Positions 44,692-52,099 of a stretch of DNA of 64,000 nt are shown here, piece after piece. A model generated the notes under the pieces. It had not been told where the DNA came from. It saw only the letters and a program-made list of their open reading frames with translations, and did not search any database. The stretch lies in assembly GCF_014695915.1 (NCBI RefSeq), contig NZ_JACJPF010000036.1, forward strand, positions 1-64,000, given 5' to 3'. The DNA comes from Trichocoleus sp. FACHB-40. Its GTDB lineage: Bacteria; Cyanobacteriota; Cyanobacteriia; Cyanobacteriales; FACHB-T130. The first letter of the stretch is position 1. Each line of letters begins with the position of its first letter. A program made the position numbers and the translations under genes.

Positions 44692-45147
44692 ATGCTAAAA
44701 GCACGTTTTCGGTCTATTTTGGCTTTGATGCTGGCACTGGTAGCCACATTCACGATCAGTTGCAGTAGTGTAACTGCCGCAACAAAAACGGCTCCCAAGT
44801 ACACCCCTGCTCAGATCGAGCAGATTCAGCAGTATGTTCCAGCGCTTGAGGAATTTCGCGCTCGCATGAGTGAACTGCAAACCATGATCCAACAACGGCG
44901 ATGGGTAGATGTAGGTACGTTCATTCATGGGCCCCTCGGAGAATTGCGGCTAAGCATGAACCGTGTGGCGGCGAACCTGTCCCCCCAGGACAAAGAGGCG
45001 GCGCGGGAAGCAGCAAAAGATATCTATAGCGATCTCGTAAGGATTGACCAAGCTGCTAAAGAGGCGAATTCTCAGAAAGCCGTGAGTAACTTCCGATCTG
45101 TATTGCAGGAGTTTGATGCTTTCTTGAATTTAATTCCCAAAGCCTAA
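44692..45147 (+). CDS. psbQ: Photosystem II lumenal lipoprotein PsbQ (CyanoQ)
   Basis: Extrinsic lumenal protein stabilising the oxygen-evolving side of photosystem II. 151 residues from ATG at 44692; a TTG at 44677 is upstream. The N-terminus (RFRSILALMLALVATFTISCSS) is a lipoprotein-like signal with Cys24. The mature part is a four-helix bundle: YTPAQIEQIQQYVPALEEFRARMSELQTMIQQRRWVDVGTFIHGPLGELRLSMNRVAANLSPQDKEAAREAAKDIYSDLVRID...AVSNFRSVLQEFDAFLNLIPKA, the CyanoQ pattern. Second gene of a likely two-gene operon. A CCCCCT/AGGGGG hairpin follows at 45175-45191. Confidence 0.95.
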   Translation: MLKARFRSILALMLALVATFTISCSSVTAATKTAPKYTPAQIEQIQQYVPALEEFRARMSELQTMIQQRRWVDVGTFIHGPLGELRLSMNRVAANLSPQDKEAAREAAKDIYSDLVRIDQAAKEANSQKAVSNFRSVLQEFDAFLNLIPKA

Positions 45148-45172
45148 AAAAAAGGCAAAAGGCGATCCCCCT

Positions 45173-45245
45173 GCCCCCCTTAAAAAGGGGGAGGTAAAAG
45201 GTAAAATAAAGAATTCTTATTTTTTGCCTTTTGCCTTTTGCCTTA
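45173..45245. repeat. Hairpin and TTTTGCC heptamer tract after psbQ
   Basis: CCCCCT-TAAAA-AGGGGG (45175-45191) is a probable psbQ terminator. Around it, GGCAAAAGGC (45154-45163) and TTTTGCCTTTTGCCTTTTGCCTT (45225-45244) form a long inverted pair of 7-base units. The TTTTGCC unit recurs at 63219-63249. Confidence 0.65.
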
Positions 45246-45251
45246 ATTGAA

Positions 45252-46343
45252 ATGAGTCATGTAGTCATAATCGGGTGCGGTGTTGTTGGGGCTGCGATCG
45301 CTTATGAACTGAGTCAAATTTCAGGGCTAAGCGTGACAGTTTTGGATAAACAACAACCCGCCCAAGCCTCCACAGGAGCGGCACTGGGCGTTTTAATGGG
45401 CGTTATCAGCCGCAAACTTAAAGGCAATGCCTGGAAAATGCGGCAAAGTAGCATCCAGCGCTATGAAACTCTAATTCCAGAGTTAGAGGCACTTACAGGA
45501 CGGCAGATTCCCTTTAATAAACAGGGAATTATCATGCTTTGTTTTGAAGGAGAAGATTTAGCTAATTGGGAAAAATTGGTAGAAATTCGCTCTTCTCAAG
45601 GCTGGAATCTGGAAATTTGGGATGCTGCCAAACTACAGTCAAACTGTCCTCAACTGAGTAAAGATAAAATTATCGGCGCTATCTATTCACCCCAAGATCG
45701 ACAACTCGATCCAACTGCTTTAACTTTAGCTTTGGTTGACGGTGCAGAACGTAACGGCGTTAACTTCAAATTTGGTGTCACTGTTTTGGAGAATGAATTA
45801 ACAAGTAATGGTGTTTGCCAGCCGATTCAAACAACATCTGGAAAGTTAGATTGTGATTGGCTAATTATAGCCGCTGGTTTAGGTTCAACTCCCCTCACGG
45901 CATCTTTAAAAGAGTCTATTGATATTAAACCAGTGTTGGGACAAGCGTTGCATCTGCGGCTGGCGCAGCCTTTGGGTAATCCAGACTTTCAGCCCGTAAT
46001 TACTGGCGATGATGTTCATATAGTGCCATGCGGCCCAGGAGAATATTGGGTAGGTGCTACTGTTGAATTTCCCCCAGATGCGGGTGATGTCGTGGCTTCT
46101 GGTGCAATGCTGGAGAAGGTTTTGGAGGATGCGTTAGTATTTTGCCCGCCTTTATCCACAGCCACCATCATCAGAACTTGGTCAGGCTTGCGCCCTCGCC
46201 CTGAAGGTCGCCCCGCACCCATCATCGGTCATCTCCCCGGTTACAGCAACGTCCTTCTCGCCACCGGACACTATCGCAACGGTGTCTTACTCGCACCCGC
46301 AACCGCAATAGCAATTCGAGAATTAATCTCGTTTAATAGCTAA
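45252..46343 (+). CDS. FAD-dependent amino acid oxidase, glycine oxidase (ThiO)-like
   Basis: 363 residues from ATG at 45252; the frame upstream is only repeat DNA. VVIIGCGVVGAAIAYELSQISGLSVTVLDK is the FAD-binding dinucleotide motif. The DAO/ThiO features are QASTGAALGVLMGVISRKLKGNAWKMRQSSIQRYETLIPELEALTG, DPTALTLALVDGAERNGVNF, WLIIAAGLGSTPL, and the C-terminal GLRPRPEGRPAPIIGHLPGYSNVLLATGHYRNGVLLAPAT, which is the FAD-binding end of the fold. Substrate is probably an amino acid, perhaps glycine, but I cannot separate ThiO from other amino acid oxidases here. Confidence 0.85.
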   Translation: MSHVVIIGCGVVGAAIAYELSQISGLSVTVLDKQQPAQASTGAALGVLMGVISRKLKGNAWKMRQSSIQRYETLIPELEALTGRQIPFNKQGIIMLCFEGEDLANWEKLVEIRSSQGWNLEIWDAAKLQSNCPQLSKDKIIGAIYSPQDRQLDPTALTLALVDGAERNGVNFKFGVTVLENELTSNGVCQPIQTTSGKLDCDWLIIAAGLGSTPLTASLKESIDIKPVLGQALHLRLAQPLGNPDFQPVITGDDVHIVPCGPGEYWVGATVEFPPDAGDVVASGAMLEKVLEDALVFCPPLSTATIIRTWSGLRPRPEGRPAPIIGHLPGYSNVLLATGHYRNGVLLAPATAIAIRELISFNS

Positions 46344-46517
46344 ACTAAAAAGTCACTTATTTAGTAATTTGTAAGTTGAGTTTCACTATCGTTAAACCCA
46401 ACAACTCACGCTTGTTTACACCAATATTGGATGAGTTTCCACTAAGCAAACCTACGATTTGTTATATATTATGAAATGTAAACAAGATAGAAAAACCTTT
46501 TATCCCTAGCTACAAAT

Positions 46518-47000
46518 ATGACAGACAAACTCCTTGGTAAACCCCGTCCCTTGTGGCAAGTGATACTCTTCTCCGTCGCCACGCTGATGCTGTACTACGG
46601 CTGGTACAAATGGATTATTCAAGAAGAGTTGCGCCGCTACAACGGGTTTGGGTGGTCGGGAACGTTGTGTTTATCGCCTTTTGTCTTGGGGGTAGCAATT
46701 CCGCAGCTTTTATGGATATTCGATCCTGATGTTCCGGGGTGGTTTGGTTGGTTTTCCTTAGTCGGTATTGCCTGGATTTACATTGTGCAATTCAAGCTTT
46801 ATAGAACTGTAAACGAACTTTATCGCCAAGCTGGAATGAAAGAACCGCTTGTGGTTTGGTGGATTTTTATACCAGGTTTTAATTTAATTGTCGGCTTGAG
46901 ACAAATTCATTTCTTAAGCGAGTATTGGGCAATAAAACAGGGGATAGATGTTAAAGATCCCCTTGCTGAAAATATTCCACTTCTTTCAGCGAATGCTTAA
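46518..47000 (+). CDS. Small membrane protein, DUF4234-like
   Basis: 160 residues with three or four hydrophobic segments (about 12-32 WQVILFSVATLMLYYGWYKW, 45-70 GTLCLSPFVLGVAIPQLLWIF, 75-97 WFGWFSLVGIAWIYIVQFKLY, 110-130 VVWWIFIPGFNLIVGLRQIHFL). The N-terminal YYGWYKWxxxEELR pattern resembles DUF4234 membrane proteins. No catalytic motif. Function unknown. Confidence 0.75.
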   Translation: MTDKLLGKPRPLWQVILFSVATLMLYYGWYKWIIQEELRRYNGFGWSGTLCLSPFVLGVAIPQLLWIFDPDVPGWFGWFSLVGIAWIYIVQFKLYRTVNELYRQAGMKEPLVVWWIFIPGFNLIVGLRQIHFLSEYWAIKQGIDVKDPLAENIPLLSANA

Positions 47001-47036
47001 CAGATACAGCTTTAATAATTGTCCAATAATACAGAC

Positions 47037-47113
47037 CTAACCCCTACCCCTTCCCAGAATCGGGAAGGAGAAAAGCCCCTCTCCTACAAGGAGAGGGGTT
47101 GGGGAGAGGTTAA
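47037..47113. repeat. Dispersed C-rich palindromic repeat
   Basis: CCTTCCC-AGAATC-GGGAAGG and CCCCTCTCC-TACAA-GGAGAGGGG lie side by side, the same kind of double module as the one inserted into the CHAT gene at 6180-6265. Here it is intergenic. Confidence 0.75.
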
Positions 47114-47136
47114 TAATCCTATCTATTGGATGAAAC

Positions 47137-48222
47137 TTAACCGGGAATATAAGGACGTTCGCCATCTTGAAAGCGTCGCCAAGATGTTTTTAAAGCGCTA
47201 GGAGCAGGATAATTAGTGTCATAAACGACAATTACATTTGTGAGGTTCCGTCCAGCCGGAAGTAAAATTTTACCGTTATGGGCTAAAGCTTCTGAAGCAC
47301 CGCCATCCAAATTCATTGCTTCAACACAGCCAATTGCCTTCATGATTTCGGCTTCTTGTTGCAATGTTAAACTAGCCAGAAAGCTAATTAAAAATAGTTG
47401 TTTTCTATTGGCTGGAAAACCAATAGCGGTGCGATAGCCTTTATTTAAAACATTGGGGTCAGAGAACCCTTCTGATAATGGGGAAAGCCAGATTTTTCCA
47501 TCCCTGATTAGTCTTGGCCCACAAGTAAGAGAAAACCAGTGTTGATCCCAATTTGGTTTACCTTGCGATCGCGCTGTAATCATTTCTAGTTGATTACCCG
47601 CTTTAATCCCCAAAGTAGTCCCATAATTTTCCCAACGGCTGTATTTCAGAAACTTGCCGCCAGCTACAATATTACCCATAACCACCTTTTTTTCATTTTT
47701 ACTAAAAAAGGTGCCGTTAGCAACCACTGCGGCCTTCTGACGCGCCACCAGCTTTGCAAAAGGTTCATCTCCAGTGGTTGCAGTTTGAGTGTTAGCATAA
47801 GTAGCATTATTAGCTAACCCAATGGTCAGAAAAATTTCCGGGTCGCTGAGGTCAATTGTGGTTTGATAAAAATACACTCCGGCGACAGTTTTTTTAGTAA
47901 CTTTTACAGGTTTTCCTTTTAAATTCGGGGTAGGAGTTGGTTTAGGTGTAGAAGTAGGTTTTGGTGTAGGCGTACTACTGGGTAAAGGCGCTGATGTGGC
48001 AATAGCTTGGGGTATAGGCTGTTGAGTTACGTCTTGTTGAGACTTTTCCCAGAGAGCGATCGCTTTCTCCCATAATTGACCAAGAAAATTGATAAATTTG
48101 CTGCGATTTTGAGCAATTGAAAAGAATTCGGTTAAGACTTTTGCTAGTGCTAGACCTATTAAAAATAGGAAAGTGCGCCGCAACATTTTACGGCAGCCAT
48201 TTGGTTGTTTGCGCTCTGGCAT
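47137..48222 (-). CDS. Phosphodiester glycosidase family protein (NAGPA/DUF2233)
   Basis: 361 residues. An N-terminal membrane anchor (about 14-31, TFLFLIGLALAKVLTEFF), then a Pro/Thr-rich linker (about 80-115, PTPKPTSTPKPTPTPN), then the catalytic-type domain: VAGVYFYQTTIDLSD, KAAVVANGTFFSKNEKKVVMGNIVAGG, WFSLTCGPRLIRDGKIWLSP, GYRTAIGFPANRKQLFLISF, VEAMNLDGGASEALAHNGKILLPAGRN. The LDGGASEAL motif near the C-terminus is the hallmark. The family removes phosphodiester-linked sugars and often acts on exopolysaccharide or wall. Probably secreted or anchored outside. Confidence 0.9.
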   Translation of the reverse strand: MPERKQPNGCRKMLRRTFLFLIGLALAKVLTEFFSIAQNRSKFINFLGQLWEKAIALWEKSQQDVTQQPIPQAIATSAPLPSSTPTPKPTSTPKPTPTPNLKGKPVKVTKKTVAGVYFYQTTIDLSDPEIFLTIGLANNATYANTQTATTGDEPFAKLVARQKAAVVANGTFFSKNEKKVVMGNIVAGGKFLKYSRWENYGTTLGIKAGNQLEMITARSQGKPNWDQHWFSLTCGPRLIRDGKIWLSPLSEGFSDPNVLNKGYRTAIGFPANRKQLFLISFLASLTLQQEAEIMKAIGCVEAMNLDGGASEALAHNGKILLPAGRNLTNVIVVYDTNYPAPSALKTSWRRFQDGERPYIPG

Positions 48223-48329
48223 ACTCAGCTAGTTATGTCTATCTATTGATATCAAAAGATACATTTAGGTAAGTAGGGTGAGCAATAAACACGCTACCGC
48301 TATCCTTATAGAATCAGCAATAGCTTAAG

Positions 48330-48767
48330 CTATTCCGGAGGCGATTGTAAAGTTGATAATGTATCAGGCAAAGCCATAAGAATTTGCTTTAATTCTGCTT
48401 CCTGAATGTGCTTAACTGCTTGTTTAACACTAAGCCACTCTCGCTTTCTTAACTTAGCTTCCGGCCAATCTTCCAGTACCGTTTCGACTTGTAACAAAAA
48501 GGTCTCAACTCGACAAGTACGCCCCCACTTTTGATAGTCGTAAGTACCCATTGTTGTAGGCAGTACCTGACCAATAACTCCAGCTTCTTCCCAGGCTTCC
48601 TTTGCTGCCGAATCTTGCGGTGACATCATAAACTCAATCATTCCTTTGGGAATCACCCAACGTTTCCCTGTCGAAGAAGTAATTAACAAAACTTCGATTT
48701 TACCGTTTTTGATCCGGTATGGAATTACCCCCGATTGCTCAATAACTCCGGCTGATTTTGAAATCAT
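48330..48767 (-). CDS. NUDIX hydrolase
   Basis: 145 residues. VIPYRIKNGKIEVLLITSSTGKRWVIPKGMIE is the usual N-terminal half. The Nudix box reads GMIEFMMSPQDSAAKEAWEEAGV. Relative to Gx5Ex7REUxEExGU it has Met where the first Glu belongs and Lys for Arg, but keeps the three downstream Glu that bind metal. This variant is seen in a subset of the family. Substrate unknown. Confidence 0.85.
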   Translation of the reverse strand: MISKSAGVIEQSGVIPYRIKNGKIEVLLITSSTGKRWVIPKGMIEFMMSPQDSAAKEAWEEAGVIGQVLPTTMGTYDYQKWGRTCRVETFLLQVETVLEDWPEAKLRKREWLSVKQAVKHIQEAELKQILMALPDTLSTLQSPPE

Positions 48768-48839
48768 ACGTCTAATTTTTTTTATTATTTTTTCCAGCGT
48801 ATTGCTCCCTATATTTGTTAGGTATTAGTTAGTTAGTAA

Positions 48840-48856
48840 GGTGGGCAATGCCCACC
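48840..48856 (-). terminator. Hairpin downstream of the prolyl oligopeptidase
   Basis: GGTGGGC-AAT-GCCCACC, just past the stop at 48867 on the minus strand. The sequence is also of a kind (GGTGGGCAATGCCCACC) commonly repeated between cyanobacterial genes. Confidence 0.55.
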
Positions 48857-48866
48857 CTACCTTATG

Positions 48867-50951
48867 TTAAATGTCAACTGCTATGTCCAGAGAACGCACT
48901 AAGAAAGCCCACTTGTCTGCAACTTCTTCAATAATTTTAGCTGTTGGCTTCCCAGCACCATGTCCCGCTTTAGTCTCAATTCTAATTAACACCGGATTTT
49001 TACCCGCGTGTGCCTCTTGCAAAGCAGCAGCAAACTTGAAACTGTGGGCAGGCACGACGCGATCGTCGTGATCGGCTGTTGTGATCATCGTAGCTGGATA
49101 GGACGTTTCACTTTTTAGATTGTGCAGCGGCGAATAAGCATAAAGCGCCTTAAACTCATCTGGGTTTTCCGCAGAACCATACTCAGAACACCAAGCCCAG
49201 CCAATCGTAAACTTATGGAAGCGCAACATATCCATCACGCCGACAGCAGGCAATGCCGCACCAAATAAATCCGGGCGTTGTGTCAAACAAGCACCCACCA
49301 ATAATCCCCCATTACTGCCGCCGCCGATAGCTAGTTTTGCAGGCTTTGTGTACTTATTAGAAATCAGCCACTCGGCTGCGGTGATGAAATCATCAAAAAC
49401 ATTTTGTTTATTTAGCTTCGTTCCTGCCTGGTGCCATTCCTCACCATATTCACCGCCACCGCGCAGATTGGGAATCGCATAAATTCCACCCATTTCCAGC
49501 CAGATCAAACTCCCAACAGAAAAGCTTGGTGTTAGAGAGACATTGAAACCACCGTAGCCATAAAGATATGTTGGGTTATTTCCATCCAGTTGCAACCCTT
49601 TTTTGTGGGTGATAAACATAGGCACTTGGGTGCCATCTTTGCTGCTGTAAAATACCTGATTTGTCTCGTAATCGGCGGGATTGAAATCAACCTTGGGTTG
49701 GCGGAAAATTGTACTTTCTCCGCTTACCATGTCGTAGTGATAGATAGTTGCTGGTGTGGTAAAGCTGGTGAAACTGTAGAAGGTTTCCGTGTCGTAGCGC
49801 TTGCCGCTAAAACCACCAGCAGAACCAATTCCCGGTAATTCGACTTCCCGGACAAATGCGCCATTTAGGTCGAAAATTTTAACTTGTGTGTGGGCATCTT
49901 TTAGATAATCAACCACAAATTGATTATTTAGCAGTCCGACACTTTCAAGGACTTCATCTGTCTGAGGGATAATTTCTTGCCATTGCGATCGCGCTGGGTT
50001 TTTGGTATCAATAGCAATAACACGACCGCGTGGCGCATCCAGATCAGTGCGGAACCAGAACACATCACCATCATTGTCGATAAAGCTATAGTTAGCCTCA
50101 AACTCGTTAATAAGTTCTACTACCTCAGCATTTGGATTTGCCAAATCCTTGTAGAAAATCAAATTTTTCGGGTCAGTTCCTAACCAAACGCTGATAATTA
50201 GGTAACGTCCGTCCTCGGTTACGCCACCGCTGAATCCCCATTCCTTTTGATCCGGGCGATGATAGATCAGGATATCTTCTGACTGTGGTTTACCTAACTG
50301 GTGGTAGTAGAGTTTTTGGTAATAATTAACGTCTTCTAATTTTGTTACTTCGTTGGGTTCATCGTAGCGACTGTAGAAAAACCCTTGATTGTCTTTAGTC
50401 CAAGATGCGCCAGAGAATTTAATCCATTTGAGATGATCTGATATGTCTTCGCCTGTTTCAATGTCGCGTACTTTCCACTCTTGCCAGTCGGAACCAGAGG
50501 TAGATAAACCATAGGCCATCAGTTTAGCGTCTTCGCTAATGGAAACACCAGACAACGCGACTGTGCCATCTTCTGAAAGCTTATTGGGATCGAGTAAAAC
50601 TTTTGGTTCAGCGTCGAGGGAAATTAAAGTGTATAAGACGCTTTGATTTTGTAAACCATCGTTTTTGAAATAGAAGTAGCGAAGTGCGCGATCGCCTTCT
50701 TTAAAAGGAATACTAAATTTCTCATAATCCCACAATTGGGTTAGCCGTTGCTTAATCTTTTCGCGGACTGTAATTTCATTTAAGTATTCAAAAGTGACTT
50801 GGTTTTGTGCTTCCACCCAAGCCTTTGTTTCGTCTGAGTCTGGATCTTCCAGCCATCGGTAAGGATCTTCTACTTTTGTACCGTGATAGTCATCAACTTG
50901 ATCGACTTTTTGGCTAGTTGGGTAGGCTAGGGGTTTATCTGAATATGACAT
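48867..50951 (-). CDS. Prolyl oligopeptidase (S9A family)
   Basis: Cleaves short peptides after Pro in the cytoplasm. 694 residues, normal length. The N-terminal YPTSQKVDQVDDYHGTKVEDPYRWLEDPDS opens the family; residues about 70-410 form the seven-bladed propeller. The C-terminal hydrolase has the catalytic Ser in GGGSNGGLLVGA, Asp in TADHDDRVVPAHSFKFAAALQ and His in KAGHGAGKPTAK. ERGGGEYGEEWH-type segment (NLRGGGEYGEEWHQAG) is also present. No signal peptide. Confidence 0.96.
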   Translation of the reverse strand: MSYSDKPLAYPTSQKVDQVDDYHGTKVEDPYRWLEDPDSDETKAWVEAQNQVTFEYLNEITVREKIKQRLTQLWDYEKFSIPFKEGDRALRYFYFKNDGLQNQSVLYTLISLDAEPKVLLDPNKLSEDGTVALSGVSISEDAKLMAYGLSTSGSDWQEWKVRDIETGEDISDHLKWIKFSGASWTKDNQGFFYSRYDEPNEVTKLEDVNYYQKLYYHQLGKPQSEDILIYHRPDQKEWGFSGGVTEDGRYLIISVWLGTDPKNLIFYKDLANPNAEVVELINEFEANYSFIDNDGDVFWFRTDLDAPRGRVIAIDTKNPARSQWQEIIPQTDEVLESVGLLNNQFVVDYLKDAHTQVKIFDLNGAFVREVELPGIGSAGGFSGKRYDTETFYSFTSFTTPATIYHYDMVSGESTIFRQPKVDFNPADYETNQVFYSSKDGTQVPMFITHKKGLQLDGNNPTYLYGYGGFNVSLTPSFSVGSLIWLEMGGIYAIPNLRGGGEYGEEWHQAGTKLNKQNVFDDFITAAEWLISNKYTKPAKLAIGGGSNGGLLVGACLTQRPDLFGAALPAVGVMDMLRFHKFTIGWAWCSEYGSAENPDEFKALYAYSPLHNLKSETSYPATMITTADHDDRVVPAHSFKFAAALQEAHAGKNPVLIRIETKAGHGAGKPTAKIIEEVADKWAFLVRSLDIAVDI

Positions 50952-51027
50952 AGGGTTAGACTTTAGGCAACACTGTCCAGTCTAGCGTCAGATTTACTCT
51001 ATGTTCACGCGCCCTAGATTATTGGTT

Positions 51028-51870
51028 TCACAGCAGCCCTAATTCTGTCAAAATTTGCTTAGTTAGCTGGATTCGTTTTTTCATGAGTGCTTCTGTAGAA
51101 GTAGCTTCTAGGTTAGTAGCAAAGAAATAAACATTGTCTTCTCTTTCTAAATAACCAACAAACCAACCTAAAGCTTTTCCATTAACTACCCCACTTAAAC
51201 CTGTTTTCCCACTAAATTTGTAAGAATTAGTTTTTTCTAAAACCAGAATATCTTTGACAATATCAGTTGTGCGCTTGGATACAGATAATTCTTCATTGTA
51301 GAACTTCTTTAAGAATTCCACTTCTTCATTGGGCGATATTTCCAAGGAACTGCCAAGCCAAAACTGGTCGATTGGCCCAGAAATATCTTCATTTCCATAC
51401 TGAAATTGCTGGAGATATTTGTTATATTTTTCCTTGCCTACTTGTTTAGCAATGTCTTGATAGTACCAGACAACCGAGTATTTTATTCCTGAACGAAGGT
51501 TGGTATCCTGTTGCCACTCGGCAGGCCACCATGCCTCAGATGGATGCTTGTCACTAGCGTAAGGAGTTATAACATTTTCGTCTTTAACAACACCAGTTTC
51601 TAAGGCAATTAATGCGTTAGGAATCTTAAAGGTCGAGTGGGGGCTAAATCTTTGGCGACAGCGCGATTCATTGTATCGAATATACTTATTATTCTTGAGA
51701 TCGTATAGAACAAAAGCACCCTCAGTATCTTTAAAAAGTGCATTTAAAACTGATTCGTTAGCATTACTTACGGGAATGGCGTTAGTTAGAGGAATATGAT
51801 TTACTATAAATACGAATGATAGAGAAAGTATAAATAATACAAATGCTGACAAGAGTTTGGAAGTTTTCAT
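51028..51870 (-). CDS. Class D (OXA-type) beta-lactamase
   Basis: 280 residues. Signal peptide (about 1-30, KLLSAFVLFILSLSFVFIVNHIPL) indicates a periplasmic protein. All class D motifs are in place: active-site STFK at 79-82, SVV at 132-134, YGN at 158-160, WLG at 171-173 and KTG at 222-224; FK of STFK supplies the lysine that is carboxylated. Class D enzymes hydrolyse penicillins, but this may also be a penicillin-sensing or wall protein: substrate cannot be predicted. Base composition looks lower in G+C than its neighbours. No mobile element borders it. It is followed by a non-coding gap. Confidence 0.92.
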   Translation of the reverse strand: MKTSKLLSAFVLFILSLSFVFIVNHIPLTNAIPVSNANESVLNALFKDTEGAFVLYDLKNNKYIRYNESRCRQRFSPHSTFKIPNALIALETGVVKDENVITPYASDKHPSEAWWPAEWQQDTNLRSGIKYSVVWYYQDIAKQVGKEKYNKYLQQFQYGNEDISGPIDQFWLGSSLEISPNEEVEFLKKFYNEELSVSKRTTDIVKDILVLEKTNSYKFSGKTGLSGVVNGKALGWFVGYLEREDNVYFFATNLEATSTEALMKKRIQLTKQILTELGLL

Positions 51871-51969
51871 TTTTAAGAAATTGGCGATCTGTTTACTTCA
51901 ATACAACCTCATAAGCTTATCAGGTGTACGGGTTAATTTTGTTGAGCCAAAATGCCATCATTTTTAAGT

Positions 51970-52018
51970 GATGTCCAAAAGATGCGATTTTAACTGATGT
52001 CCAAAAGATGCGATCGCG
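51970..52018. repeat. Direct repeat pair of about 20 bp
   Basis: TGATGTCCAAAAGATGCGAT occurs at about 51970 and again at about 51997, between the beta-lactamase start and the chemotaxis operon end. No gene is present in 51871-52099. Confidence 0.6.
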
Positions 52019-52050
52019 TCCTTTTTCTCATAACCAATATAAAAATGCAG

Positions 52051-52089
52051 GCAATATGTAGAGACGTATACAACGTCTCTACATATTGC
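52051..52089. terminator. GAGACG-family inverted repeat, probable terminator of the chemotaxis operon
   Basis: A 17-bp perfect stem (52051-52067 and 52073-52089) with loop ATACA lies 10 bases past the cheA stop at 52100. It carries the GAGACG core of the palindromes at 3087 and 28307, but with longer arms (GCAATATGTAGAGACGT). Confidence 0.7.
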
Positions 52090-52099
52090 CCATACTTTC

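Noticed and set aside
47019-47201. Open frame of 60 codons after the DUF4234-like gene
   Set aside because: It is the intergenic C-rich repeat translated; the same PTPSQNREGE-style peptide arises wherever the module occurs.
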